Positions 11,082 through 21,594 are shown, counted from the stretch's first letter. The stretch is DNA of 64,000 nt from Meconema thalassinum (GCA_946902985.2 OX336393.1:137110533-137174532); one strand, 5' to 3'. Notes: generated by a model from the sequence alone, not told the origin. A program made the numbers and translations.

Positions 11082-11505
11082 CGACGTGGGAAGCGTTTTA
11101 ACAAAGGCCCGTATGCGTTCATATACCATTCGTTCGATAGCGATGAAACTTTGATGAGTTGTTGTGGACGTTCCCACGAATGTTTCAAAATTAGTTAATC
11201 CATTTTACGATAGTTTGGTGGCAGTTAGCGGAAATTGAAAATAAGAATTGTGTATCCAAAAGCACTTCAAGAAGCAAAATTACAACGCCAACACTTTCTT
11301 TGATTGGCGTTGCAACGCATGCCGGGTTCAGCTAGTAATACACAAATAAAAGTCCAACCTGGCGACCATCTGAAATATTTAGACGGTTCTCAATCTACGT
11401 ATCTATCACAACAATCAAACGGATTTTTTTTATGTTGATAGAGGCAATTAACATGAGTAGGATATTTGAAAATAGGCTGTATAGTTCTTCACGGAACTAC
11501 TTGTT

Positions 11506-11953
11506 TAAACTCAGTTTCATAATTGTTTATGTGGCCAGATCATATAGTTAAAACATTGTTTTTGTGATCAGATCATATGAGGGCAGACCCCAGGTGAGTG
11601 AGATTTAGTGTGGGTCATTTGCAAGACTCTTGGTAATTCACGTGTAAAATTTCATTTTATTTGAATGTATTATACAGTTCCCAAGTTATGTACAAGAGTT
11701 TATACCCATGTCTACAGTACTGTACTTCATATTCTAAAATAATGGGGTGATTTCTGGGGATGGAAATGCAACAAGGAAAGGGTTAAGGAGAGTTCAGAAC
11801 AAAAGAGAAAGGCCATAGAGAACGCTCATGAAATAGATTCACTCAAGTCACGATGCAGATATCTCACCATTGTACGGCCAAATACAATAAATCATTTATT
11901 GGTACCGCATCACTCAAAAGACACCTTAAAGGTGTAGCGAAATAAAATAATAA
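11506..11953. other. No feature seen between the family A and family B copies
   Basis: Unique-looking AT-rich spacer without ORFs over 50 codons, RNA boxes or recognisable repeats. Confidence 0.5.
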
Positions 11954-14116
11954 ACAAGATGTTCAGTAAAGAACATATAGCCTACTTTCTCCTAAATGCA
12001 TGGGTATTGTTATAACTCTTTGTCCTTTTCAAGGAGTATGATTGAATGTTGGTTGTAGTAGCTTGTTGAAATACAACGTGCTATAGGGATATTAAACATG
12101 AATATGAGGTGCCCTTTGCTAGTGCTACCTCTGTACCAAATTTCGTTCAATTCGGTTTCACCGTGTTTGAATTGATAGGGGGAATCGATTTGCACACATA
12201 CTTGGCCACCATCTGCAAACTATTGGGCTGATGTTCTTGCAGTTTGGTCAGAATATGTTTCCCACATAAAGATATGGTGTTGCAAAATTAGGTAGACACT
12301 AGATTATTAGGTTGGTCGTAATTACATTTTAGCTTTTAACATTTGGGTGGCCGCGATTACGTTTCCATCAAGATAGCGGTGATATAAAACATGACACTGA
12401 GGTGCCCTTTGCTAGTGCTACCTCTATACCAAATTTCGTTCCATTCGGTTCCACCGTGTTCGAATTAATAGGGGGAATCGATACTGACACAAAGATGGCC
12501 GCCATCCGCAAACTATTAGGCGAATGACCTATTAGATTGGTCAAAGGATGCTCCCCCCCATAAAGGTATGTAGTTGCAAAATTTGGTAGAGATCGGATGA
12601 TTAGGTTAATCGTAATTTGATTTAAGCTTTGAACATTCGTGTGGCCGCCATTACGTTTCAGTCAAGATGGCGGCGATATAAAACATGACACTGAGGTGCC
12701 CTTTGCTAGTACTACCTCTGTACCAAATTTCGTTCCATTCGGTTCCACCGTGTTCGAATTAATAGGGGGAATCAATTTTGACATAAAGATGGCCGCCATC
12801 CGCAAACTATCAGGTGAATGACCTATTAGATTGGTCAAAGGATGCTCCCTCCATAAAGGTATGTAGTTGCAAAATTTGGTAGAGATCGGATGATTAGGTT
12901 AATCGTAATTTGATTTAAGCTTTGAACATTTGTGTGGCCGCAATTACGTTTCCGTCAAGATGGCGGCGATATAAAACATGACACTGAGGTGCCTTTTCTT
13001 AGTACTACCTCTGTACCAAATTTCGTTCCATTCGTTTGCACCGTGTTCGAATTAATAGGGGGAATCGTTTTTCACACAAAGATGGCCGCCATCCGCAAAC
13101 TATTACGCTGATGACCTATTGGTTTGGTCAAAGGATGCTCCCCCCCACAAAGGTATGTTGTTGCAAAATTTGGTAGAGATCGGATGATTAGGTTAATCGT
13201 AATTTGATTTAAGCTTTGAACATTTGTGTGGCCGCCATTACGTTTCCGTCAAGATGGCGGCGATAAAAAACATGACACTGAGGTGCCTTTTGTTAGTACT
13301 ACCTCTGTACCAAATTTCGTTCCATTCGGTTGCACCGTGTTCGAATTAATAGGGGGAATCGATTTTCACACAAAGATGGCCGCCATCCGCAAACTATTAT
13401 GCTGATGACCTATTGGTTTGGTCAAAGGATGCTCCCCCCATAAAGGTGTGTCGTTGCAAAATTTGGTAGAGATCGGATGATTAGGTTAATCGTAATTTGA
13501 TTTAAGCTTTGAACATTCGTGTGGCCGCCATTACGTTTCAGTCAAGATGGCGGCGATATAAAACATGACACTGAGGTGCCCTTTGCTAGTGCTACCTCTG
13601 TACCAAATTTCGTTCCATTCGGTTCCACCGTGTTCGAATTAATTGGGGGAATCAATTTTGACATAAAGATGGCCGCCATCCGCAAACTATCAGGTGAATG
13701 ACCTATTAGATTGGTCAAAGGATGCTCCCTCCATAAAGGTATGTAGTTGCAAAATTTGGTAGAGATCGGATGATTAGGTTAGTCGTAATTTGATTTAAGC
13801 TTTGAACATTTGTGTGGCCGCCATTACGTTTCCGTCAAGATGGCGGCGATATTAAACATGACACTGAGGTGTCCTTTGCTAGTGCTACCTTTGTACCAAA
13901 TTTCGTTCAATTCGCATTCACCGTGTTCGAATTGATAGGGGGGGACAGACATTCAGAGTACACACACTCACACACACACAGACACACAGACTCACACACA
14001 CACACAGACTCACACACACACATACACACACACAGACAGACAGACACTTTTTTCGCCCTGTGTTGATCTCATAAGTCTACTTTCATTTTTTGCAAAAATC
14101 GAAAGTAGGCTAAAAA
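11954..14116 (+). mobile_element. Family B Helentron-like (HINE) repeat, copy 1
   Basis: It starts AACAAG, then a stem-loop ATGTTC-agtaaa-GAACAT (11959-11976), then AGCCTACTTTC (11979-11989). It ends with a (CA)n tract (13961-14047), GATCTCATAAG, and a hairpin CTACTTTC (14077-14084) pairing with GAAAGTAG (14101-14108), followed by GGCTAAAAA. AGCCTACTTTC at the left and GAAAGTAGGCT (14101-14111) at the right are subterminal inverted repeats. This is the family A layout with a different core. No protein is encoded; short ORFs such as 12639-12821 and 13519-13701 are repeat units read as codons. Confidence 0.75.
12080..13950 (+). repeat. Tandem array of ~293-bp units in family B copy 1
   Basis: About six units begin near 12340, 12633, 12927, 13219, 13512 and 13806, with a diverged partial unit before them. 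Each unit holds a GGCCGCCAT block and, about 146 bp later, AAGATGGCCGCCATC, plus AAGATGGCGGC in between. Identity between neighbours is very high, implying recent local amplification. Confidence 0.9.
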
Positions 14117-14124
14117 CAACCCCT

Positions 14125-14425
14125 GGCACTATACAGCCCATGACGGGCTAAGGCCGACCAAGCGACCGCTGCCCAGCCATTTGTCCCGAAGATATTGGGG
14201 TAACGCGTGATCAGCGCGTCGGGTCCCCTCGGCCGTTAATCTTGGTATTCGTGATCGGGGCGCTGTCTCACTGTCAGGCAGCTACTTAATTGTCCTCACG
14301 AGGCTGAGTGCAACCCGTTCCAACCCTCACGACAGTTTTAAAATCCCTGACGGAGCCGGGGATCGAACCCTGGGCTTCCGGGTGAGAGGCAGGCGCGCTA
14401 CCCCAACACCACGGGGCCGGCGTGG
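14125..14425 (-). repeat. tRNA-derived SINE
   Basis: On the minus strand the head reads CCCCGTGGTGTTGGGGTAGCG (A box) and AGGGTTCGATCCCC (B box), as in Pol III-transcribed tRNA-derived SINEs. The body contains palindromic GC-rich blocks such as CGCGTGATCAGCGCG at about 14203-14217. It abuts the 3' end of the family B copy. Confidence 0.75.
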
Positions 14426-14550
14426 CGAAATAACCATGCTTATATACCGTATACCGGTACTCTATGGGTCGGCGGGCCTAGATATTTGGCTACACCTTTA
14501 CCAGTGCATTAATAGCTGGCTGTAAGTGACAATTAAAAGAGGACTATGAG

Positions 14551-15663
14551 TAAAGCCCTGCGCGGATGCGGATATCCGCGGATAAACCCGCGGATATCCG
14601 CAGCATTTTTCGCCACGCGGATATAGTTTGCATGGCTGTGCGGATAGCGGATACGCTGCGGATAATGTTTGGAGTAAATTTGCGGATAGTTTTTAGAATA
14701 CGATGTGGAACTTTCGATAATATTACATATTTGATATGCCAATCTACAGCTTCATGCTTAAAAGAGGAATACCCCTATAGCCTATTGCGTACGAAATATT
14801 CGGGTACGTTTTGCGGTTATACACGAGAAGATTATTTTACTCATATGGTTTCAACTACATTTCATTAAGTACCGTACCGTATGTTTGTAGTAGAAGGTCT
14901 TGACATCTCATCATCATCATCAATTTCTTACTGCCATTACCCACGAGATATAATGCTGTCAATAAGTTTGTTAGTTCATCGTGGTGACATCATTAACATT
15001 TCTCAAGTCAGCTACTTCGCTATCTAAGCTATCCTGGAAGATCTGGTTCCAGGTTTATCTGTAGATTTATTTCCATCTTGGCACTGAAACGCGTGGGCTG
15101 TGATATTGCAACGGAGAGAGTTATGATATCAACTATGCTAACATTGATGGGTCAAGAGGCAGAAGTATGATGACTGACTTGGAAGTTCCGGCCAAATGTC
15201 AATCCCATTCTCCAAGCTTAAAGAGAAGTTCACTTAGTAAATGTTACCGCGACCGGGAGTATGGACATCATTTAACCAACATTGATAAAATATCTATTAA
15301 AACAAAACAAGGTGAATATTCAATAGTGCGTGAAACAAAGCTCAAGTCAAGGATAAGGCAGATATTTGGTTACGTTTTCAATGGAACCAAAGAGATGAAC
15401 GATATAGTAGGATGTCTTACCTGTAAATAAGTGTATTCATACTCAGGACACAAATCCGGCACATCAAACCTACTGCGGCACAAGTGCGAAAGTAGCCAAA
15501 GAAGTATAGCCAGTTTTTTGTCTAAAGCGGAGGTCAGGAAAACAGAATTGAAATATCAGCGGATTTTTATACAAGTCTTGCGGATGCGGGGCGGATACGG
15601 ATAACAGTCATGCGGATGCGGGGCGGATGCGGATAAGGTTTTGTTTATCCGCGCAGGGCTCTA
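14551..15663 (+). mobile_element. hAT-family element, degenerate
   Basis: Terminal inverted repeats begin TARAGCCCTGCGCGGAT at both ends and are followed by many subterminal GCGGATA repeats in both orientations. The 8-bp duplication ACTATGAG flanks it exactly (14543-14550 and 15664-15671). An 8-bp duplication with TAGAG-type ends is typical of hAT. At 1113 bp it holds only a remnant of coding sequence. Confidence 0.85.
15167..15560 (+). pseudogene. BED zinc-finger remnant of a hAT transposase
   Basis: The frame from 15167 reads ...SRIRQIFGYVFNGTK... then GCLTCK, an in-frame TAA at 15428-15430, and continues with GTSNLLRHKC and SIASFLSKAEVRK. A Cys-x2-Cys followed by an LxxH-x-C block is the BED zinc-finger pattern at the N-terminus of hAT transposases. 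No RNase H-like catalytic region or dimerisation domain follows. This is a relic exon carried by the internally deleted element. Confidence 0.6.
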
Positions 15664-15671
15664 ACTATGAG

Positions 15672-16105
15672 ATCGTGGGAAATGCACCATGGATTTATAT
15701 AGATCATTTTATTGTTGTTTCAGTGTAGATTAGAATATACATTGTTATTTTTAATGATTGTTGATCCTGCTGTATTTTTATGTACCGCACGAGAGCGGAT
15801 TATATATATCCAATGAGATTTTTCATTCCTGCGTATGTAATCCTTAAATAAACAATCAATCTCTCTGCCCACGCTGGGCTCATCACTTACTTAACTTTTC
15901 TCTCCTGACATTTATCAACGCGCTACGAACTGCAGTCATGTAAGACTGTATCTATTGACTCCCTGGATAGTTAGTGTGCACCCACTATATGTAAAAATTT
16001 TCAAAAAGCAAACAATTCCATCCCAACATTAACACGACTATCTATTCTCAAATAATGTCAGAAAATAAAATCTAAGCATTAAATGTAGTAGCACTGTAGT
16101 AATTC
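15672..16105. other. No gene seen; AT-rich spacer
   Basis: A possible polyadenylation-type AATAAA occurs near 15846, but no associated ORF or LTR pair was found. Confidence 0.4.
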
Positions 16106-16620
16106 ATGATCCCGGAGGGGTTTATTGGACTCGCTCAAGTTCAGACAAGACGTGAGCATTCTAGAAGAGGAGTAAGAAAGAACGTGAGCGAAAGGCGTTC
16201 TCATATTCAAGCAATATACTCCAGCAAATACAGTGGGAGGATCCTAAAACACAAGGGCCTATCGTGGAATGAATGGACAGAAGGCATCAACATGACTTCG
16301 AACGTATCACTGTTACAAACTGTACCTGGCACAACCTCTGTCGACGCTGCCACAGGGAGTTTGAAAATCTTGCCTATGTCCAGGGATTTCGTCATCTCGG
16401 TTAAGTTCTAGGTAATTCACGTCACCGAACCAGCCATCGCAAATGCTTTGATGGAAAAGGGTTTCAATGATTACCAGGAAGTTCATGGTGTTTCCAGTGA
16501 TGGTAGCTGTAGTCGGACAGACATAATAGCGTTCATGCCCAACTCACCTGAAGAATACATTATAGACCATGCCATCAGATTTGAGACTCATGAAAGCCAG
16601 CCGGAATAAGTGTAGGCTTA
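16106..16620 (+). pseudogene. C-terminal fragment of a non-LTR retrotransposon (R2-like tail)
   Basis: In two frames the sequence carries a Cys/His block LCRRCHREFENLAYVQG (about 16340-16400), then ANALMEKGFNDYQEVHG, SRTDIIAFMP and IIDHAIRFE (about 16450-16590). The pattern CRxC...E-x-L-x-H/Y-V followed by R-x-DI-I-A and I-D-x-x-I-R-F-E is the region after the RT in R2-type LINE proteins (zinc knuckle and nuclease part). A frameshift separates the blocks, and the RT itself is absent. Assignment to R2 rather than a sister clade is uncertain. Confidence 0.5.
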
Positions 16621-16629
16621 TATTGAGAA

Positions 16630-16971
16630 GAAACAGATCGGGGATTTGTCAGCCTCGTGTCCATCCAGTAGATGAACTCCTTGCGGACGTAAATCAGACA
16701 GCCTGGCGTCTCTCAACTACCTAGTGCATCAGTTTTTAATGTAACGTTAAGCACCTGTCATTACTTGAACCTTCCTGGAACAATGTTGCTAAGTTCCACA
16801 ATGTAATGGTATTATGATTGCTGTACACCTTAACTCAAGGATATAAACTCGTATCATTGCACTCAACGAATTCTCCATGCTAGCACCTTGAGCAACTTGC
16901 GTAATTCTGTAATGCTATTGTTGTTAATTCCTATTAGGATCTTTGATCATCAACCCAGCGTCAGGGCCGGA
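16630..16971. other. No feature seen
   Basis: Short AT-rich spacer between the LINE fragment and the next transposon. Confidence 0.4.
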
Positions 16972-18179
16972 TTTAGATTTTACACGCTCCTAGGCCCGTG
17001 GGTTTTTGCCACCCCATGTTCATACTATCGTGAAGGAGGGATAATTTAGACCTCAGGAAGGTCTTTGTGAAGGTAATTTTTATTATATTCTAATTTATTT
17101 ATCGTATGGCTTTTGGTGCCGGGAGTGTCCGAGGACATGTTCGGCTCGCCTGAGTCTGTAGCTGCTTCCAGCGGATACCCTAAAGGGTGAGCTACAAGTT
17201 CCGTTCAATTTCAAGTAGTTCCAACTTTCGCCACCAGATATCAATGATACCTAGTGGTGAACGTTGGAACTTTGATAGAGCGTTCTGACGAAATCTAACC
17301 TAACAAATTTTGCTTTACACAAGTTTAGTCTGTGAAAGGATCTTTTACATGCCATAAATCTATGACATGGGACCGCCGGCTTTACTTCCCCTCCGAAGGA
17401 AGGCATACTGAAGGATTTTTAACGCTCTTAAAAAATCTGACGACTTTGGCCGGGTTTGAACCCGCTATCTTGGGCACAGCAGTTCAGCATGCTACCGACT
17501 ACGCCACCGAAGCCGTTATATTCTAATGTATCGTGAAGTAAAATCAATTAAATAAATTATAATAATGAGAGAATCAAGTGTTTCTAAATGTGTATATAAA
17601 CTATAAAACAATAGGCCAATGCGATATTAAAATAAGTTTAAACCATTTAAGACTCATTGTACATATCCACTACATCTTACAACCTACAACTATGAATAAT
17701 GAATTATTCAAATTAAACTCATATTAATATGCAAGACTTAAATTTTCTCCTAATAAATCATAAAACATTCCTGTTCTAAAGCTGAAGTTGAAAAATCTGC
17801 TGTTGCAAAACATTTCTTGGAAAATGATGGCCTCAATATAAATTGGAAAAGTGTCAACATTTTGGAAAGTTTAATTTAAATCATAAAATTATACGAAATT
17901 GGCTTTGAAATAAATCATAAGTAGTAAAAGTCTGTTTAGTCTATTTTTGAACTGTAAAAGGAACTTTTTTGAAGTGGAACAAGATTAAAAAGGAGCGTAT
18001 ATCAAAATAATTACGGAAAACCATTTGATAAAAACTAGAACTTACAGTCTTTTTATAAGTGATGTGAGACAATTTTCCTTCAAAGTCACTTTATAAAACC
18101 TTCCTTCTTGTTTTGCGCCCTTCAGCATGGTGCGCCCCTAGGCCGGGGCCTATGAGGCCTATTGGTAAATCCAACATTG
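16972..18179. mobile_element. hAT-like element with CAGGGCCGGATTTA termini, holding a nested SINE
   Basis: The left end reads CAGGGCCGGATTTA; the right end on the other strand reads CAATGTTGGATTTA. Inner matches include CCTAGGCCC (left) and GGCCTAGGGGCGC (right, complement). The 8-bp flanks CCCAGCGT and CCCAGTGC agree at six positions with two transitions, consistent with an old hAT duplication. The interior is AT-rich without a transposase frame, so it is a non-autonomous relic. Confidence 0.55.
17108..17515 (-). repeat. tRNA-headed SINE (body Y) nested in the hAT-like element
   Basis: The minus strand begins CGGCTTCGGTGGCGTAGTCG (A box) and has GGGTTCAAACCCGG (B box). The body contains the ATCTATGACATGGGACCGCC block shared with 44130-44565 and 59025-59536. 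A target duplication TTATATTCTAAT(t/g)TAT lies on both sides (about 17086-17107 and 17516-17532). Confidence 0.8.
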
Positions 18180-18590
18180 CCCAGTGCACTTCGGTGTGTG
18201 TTGAATTTGTCTGATAACTTGTGATTCTCTGGTGACTGTAGTAGAGTAGTCTATGTGTCGGGGATGGGGCATTTCAAATCTGTGTGACACTGTGTCCGTC
18301 CACTCCATCTGCTAGCTTACCAGATCAATTTTGACTAGTCCACCTTTCGTTTGCGACGCCTACGTTCATTGGTTCATTTCACACGCTAAGATACGCCGTT
18401 CACGTTGTTGTCGTCTCGGTTGAAAGGGCGGTGATTTATGTGTGTCAACGTACATTCCGAGGACGAATCCTAGGAAATACACAAAGTTGGAATCAAATGT
18501 AAATAGGACTATGAAAATTTAGACTTCCTCCGCCAGAATTCAACCCACGATATTGACATCATGAATAAGAAACTGTACAACCTATACAAG
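18180..18590. repeat. SINE tail fragment and unassigned sequence
   Basis: GTGTTGAATTTGTCTGATAA at about 18199-18220 matches the tail module shared by body X and body Y SINEs elsewhere in the window. The remainder to 18590 has no recognisable content. Confidence 0.4.
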
Positions 18591-18599
18591 TCCAAATTA

Positions 18600-18830
18600 A
18601 GCAGAGGTAATGGGGGTGGATCGGGCATGGTCTGCTGAAACAGAATGATGCGGTAGAAAGTAAATCTCCAGACTGGAATCCTCAAGGAACTCGGAGACGA
18701 GGAAGACCAAGGAAGACCTGGAAATGTACCATTGAGGCCTAGACATTCTTGGAGTGGAGAAAAATGAAAATTTGGCGGAAAACAGTCAGATTGAAATCAT
18801 TCTTGGAAAGCGAACGGAAATATGTCAAGT
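18600..18830 (+). pseudogene. LINE fragment: C-terminal tail of a reverse transcriptase ORF
   Basis: From 18617 the frame reads WIGHGLLKQNDAV, then DWNPQGTRRRGRPRKTWK, then a stop and EWRK. The W-I-G-H ... W-N-P-Q-G-x-R-R-R-G-R-P-x-x-T-W signature is the C-terminal tail of many insect non-LTR reverse transcriptases. Only this end remains, as expected for decayed 5'-truncated LINE copies. Confidence 0.7.
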
Positions 18831-19030
18831 ACCGGTAAGTCAACCGAGGAAATAATAGTCACAGTGTTTTATAAACGTAGATGCACTCTTTGCACTTCGT
18901 ACAATTACCTGATAGTGGTGTAATACAAAAATATATCAGCAATGTAATTTGAACCATTGCGTGAGACCCCTCTGATGTCTTGCTGTCAGTAAGCGTGGAC
19001 CAATCAGAGTTCATCAAGAAAATAAGATAA

Positions 19031-19330
19031 TGTTAGTTAGTTAGTTAGTTAGCTAGTTAGTTAGTTAGTTAGTCATTGTTGTTTTAAGGGGCGGAACTGC
19101 TAGGTTGTGGGCAGGCTGATCGAACCAGCGGGTTTAAATTGGAGAATTTCTAAATACGCTCCCCGGGACTTAGAATAAAGTGCTATTCCAGTATTCACCT
19201 GTAGAGAAAGAGAGACCCCGGGGGAAAACCGCACTCGAAATAATCGATATCAGCGCCGGGATTCGAACCTCCGATCTCCTGGCTATGTAAAGTTGCTTTT
19301 CAGTTGGTCGCCTAATCATTTTTTGAGGAC
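19031..19330 (-). repeat. tRNA-derived SINE with (GTTA)n tail
   Basis: On the minus strand GGAGGTTCGAATCCCGGCGC is a good B box near the head. The 3' tail ends in a (TAAC)n tract, seen as GTTA repeats at 19031-19073. Confidence 0.65.
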
Positions 19331-19434
19331 AATATTAATACTGTATTCAATGAACATTTCTGAAACATATAAATAAGAGGGAAGTAAGGGCAGGCTGTCA
19401 CTTCTTATTTTGTATAAATATCTTATTTCTAAAA

Positions 19435-19590
19435 TAGGAAATATCCCTCTTTGTATCAGGGTCTTTCTTACATTAAAAGAAAGATGCGGTTAATTTCAAC
19501 GGAATTGATTAATAGGAAATATCCCTCTTTGTATCAGGGTCTTTCTTACATTAAAAGAAAGATGCGGTTAATTTCAACGGAATTGATTAA
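19435..19590 (+). repeat. Perfect 78-bp tandem duplication
   Basis: Two adjacent copies, 19435-19512 and 19513-19590, both start TAGGAAATATCCCTCTTTGT and end GGAATTGATTAA, with no difference visible. It is a recent duplication or an assembly artefact. The unit contains a small hairpin (TCTTTC ... GAAAGA). Confidence 0.9.
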
Positions 19591-20095
19591 TTATAACAGC
19601 CACTTTTCTGACTAAATGATTGACTGGTTGGACCAAGTTATAGAACGGGGCTTTTCCGCGGACAGGTCGCAATGACTCACCGCCAGATTTATAGCATGTG
19701 CCGATTACAACAGAGTGACGTGAAGCCCTGGATGCTGTCATAGCATTTATTACATGCGCAGCTGACAAGATACTTCAGTTGTGATAAATAAGACTTGCTG
19801 TGAATTACTATAGCCTAGCTCGTATCACGTGACCATGGTTAAGTATAAAAATAAACATCGAATTTTCTTAGTAGAAACGTATCTTCTCAAGAAGAAGTTT
19901 GCAGTAAAATTGTTTTCGAGTTTCAGCGCCGTGTGATTTTTACCTGTGGGGGAACCTCAAACTAAAAGTATACAGAAACAGTCCGCGTACTTTGGAGCCT
20001 CTCGAGAACAAAATAACTGCACTGATACGAAACAGTGAGGATGAATTCCAGCGAGTGTAGCAAAACTTCCTACGTCGGTGCAATGTGTGTTTATA
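19591..20095. other. No feature seen
   Basis: No ORF or repeat recognised. A CACGTG-containing segment near 19827 is the only notable motif. Confidence 0.4.
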
Positions 20096-20880
20096 AATAG
20101 GGTCTTTATATTTGCTTGGCAAGGACATTCTCGCTCACGCGCTCCGCCAGTGACAGCTCAGTTCCCAGCGATCGCGCGCGCGTATGTACGACAGAATACC
20201 GCGCTTAAAATCAGTATCATGCATTTTTACTCACCATGTTTACAGAAGATGCTGAAAATGTTCCCCATCCGCTATCAAACATAATCGGCATCTCCTTATG
20301 AATTTTCCGGTTACTCCGATTAATTTAGCTTCAGTAAGGAAATAACGACATTTTCGTCAATTTTTATTGTTTACTGAACCTGTACGTTTGAATCTCTTCG
20401 CCAGTTGATTTATTGTCCGATTCATAGGAATGGGTCTCCCTGGAAATGTCATTTGAAACTTTTGTCTTGTTCTAGCGCACGTTATGAACGGCACGTAGGC
20501 CTATTATGCAGACCTTCGCTCGACCTTGGCCGCCGGTCCCCGGCCGTATTGCCCGGGTATTCACTCGTTCTTCTGTAGACGTGTGAGCTCCGAGCTAATT
20601 GGGTGTTTCAGTCTTTCAGTGTTTTATAAAGCTACTGTATATCTTATTGTGTAGTGTTTTATTGTGATTGTGTATAGTGCTGTAATACCTTATGTGAAAT
20701 ATTCGTTACGTGAACGAGTATATCTGCACAATACGTACATAAAGTGTAGGAAATGCATGATACTGATTTTAAGCGCCGTACCCTGTCGTACACACGCGCG
20801 CGCGGTCGCCGGGAACTGAGCTGTCACTGGCGGAGCGCGTGAGCGAGAATGTCCTTGCCAAGCAAATATAAAGACCCTGT
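20096..20880. mobile_element. Foldback element with ~130-bp terminal inverted repeats
   Basis: The segment 20097-20228 starts AGGGTCTTTATATTTGCTTG and ends with AATCAGTATCATGCATTT. It recurs as the reverse complement at about 20752-20879 with a few differences, including an indel in a CG-rich (CGCG)n tract. About 520 bp of unrelated DNA separates the arms. No target duplication or transposase is obvious. The long arms and lack of coding suggest a MITE or foldback element of unknown superfamily. Confidence 0.75.
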
Positions 20881-21359
20881 AGAAGGACCGCATTTCCAGC
20901 AACTACTCTGAAAGTCATGTAAGTAATTACGATTATTAAATACACTAAAAAGTGTAAATGTGTTAAACTAGTTGGGCGCTATGCTGCTGTATGACTGTAG
21001 TTTACTGTACAGCGCGACCAAGAACGCAATTTTCCAACCACACCGAGCCGGAAAAAAGTTATCTCACGAAAAGAGCAACTTCTTTTCTTGGAGACATAAC
21101 ATTCTGAAATTCAGCGTTTCATAAAACGGGAGGTAGCGCGCAGTTCGCTACTCCTGTGGCGGTCCGGGTGGGGACACTAAGAGCCCGCTGATCAGCCAGC
21201 TTGGTGTCCTAGGTGAAACCCCACACAAGACACGGCACAAACCTAGAGAAATTGCTAAGCTTTAATTCACTGCCGTGAAAGCCAATATACCATCATTTAT
21301 AAAACCTTGTGTTAAAATTTAGATTCGATCAGGTGACGGGTGTAAGAGAAATTAATTCT
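20881..21359. other. No gene seen
   Basis: A GC-richer patch at 21150-21235 has no recognisable coding or repeat content. Confidence 0.4.
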
Positions 21360-21594
21360 AACAAGATGTTCAGTAAAGAACATATAGCCTACTTTCTCCT
21401 AAATGTATGAGCATAGTTATAACTCGTTGTTATTATCAAAGAGTATAATAGAATCGTTTCTTAGTTGAAGACCTTAGAAACTATTTACCTCTACCGAACG
21501 CCACAACCTAGAAAAAAAAAACTACTACCATCATTGAAGAAAGATAGATAAGAAGTATCTCAAGAATGTTATGGATCTGGAGATATAATCGACC

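Larger units (their letters stand above)
6586..11335 (+). mobile_element. Helitron (non-autonomous) with nested mariner and Transib
   Basis: The element starts TCTTATATATA and ends CAGCTAG, inserted between A (6585) and T (11336). The empty site is confirmed by family A copies that read straight across this point (43735-43750). A palindrome GCGTTGCAACGC lies at 11307-11318, 17 bp before the CTAG end, as expected for the 3' hairpin. After removal of the two nested elements it is about 1.7 kb. Most of the interior is a minisatellite, and no Rep/helicase coding sequence is visible, so it depends on a partner. A related small copy lies at 23636-23900. Confidence 0.75.
5243..11505 (-). mobile_element. 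Family A Helentron-like (HINE) repeat, copy 1, split by nested insertions
   Basis: In element sense (minus strand) it starts AACAAG, then a stem-loop TAGTTC-cgtgaa-GAACTA, then TACAGCCTATTTTC. It ends (plus 5243-5290) with a hairpin around CCTATTTT and GGCTAAAAA. A (GT)n tract lies just inside that end (5300-5340). The core has ATGG motifs at 5457, 5610, 5757, 6043, 6191, 6333 and 6485 (plus strand), in units of about 146 bp. Without the Helitron the copy is about 1513 bp, matching uninterrupted copy 3 (1538 bp). Subterminal inverted repeats, tandem core, microsatellite and terminal stem-loops fit non-autonomous Helentrons (HINE/DINE-1 type). No protein is encoded. Confidence 0.7.

Noticed and set aside
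12639..14066. Repeated ORFs starting MWPPLRF
   Set aside because: These are 293-bp repeat units read in the same frame by chance. The period is not a multiple of three and the frames overlap the (CA)n tract.
16106..16411. A complete 101-codon gene
   Set aside because: The recognisable LINE motifs lie in a different frame and continue past the stop, so the ORF is a chance frame over a decayed LINE fragment.
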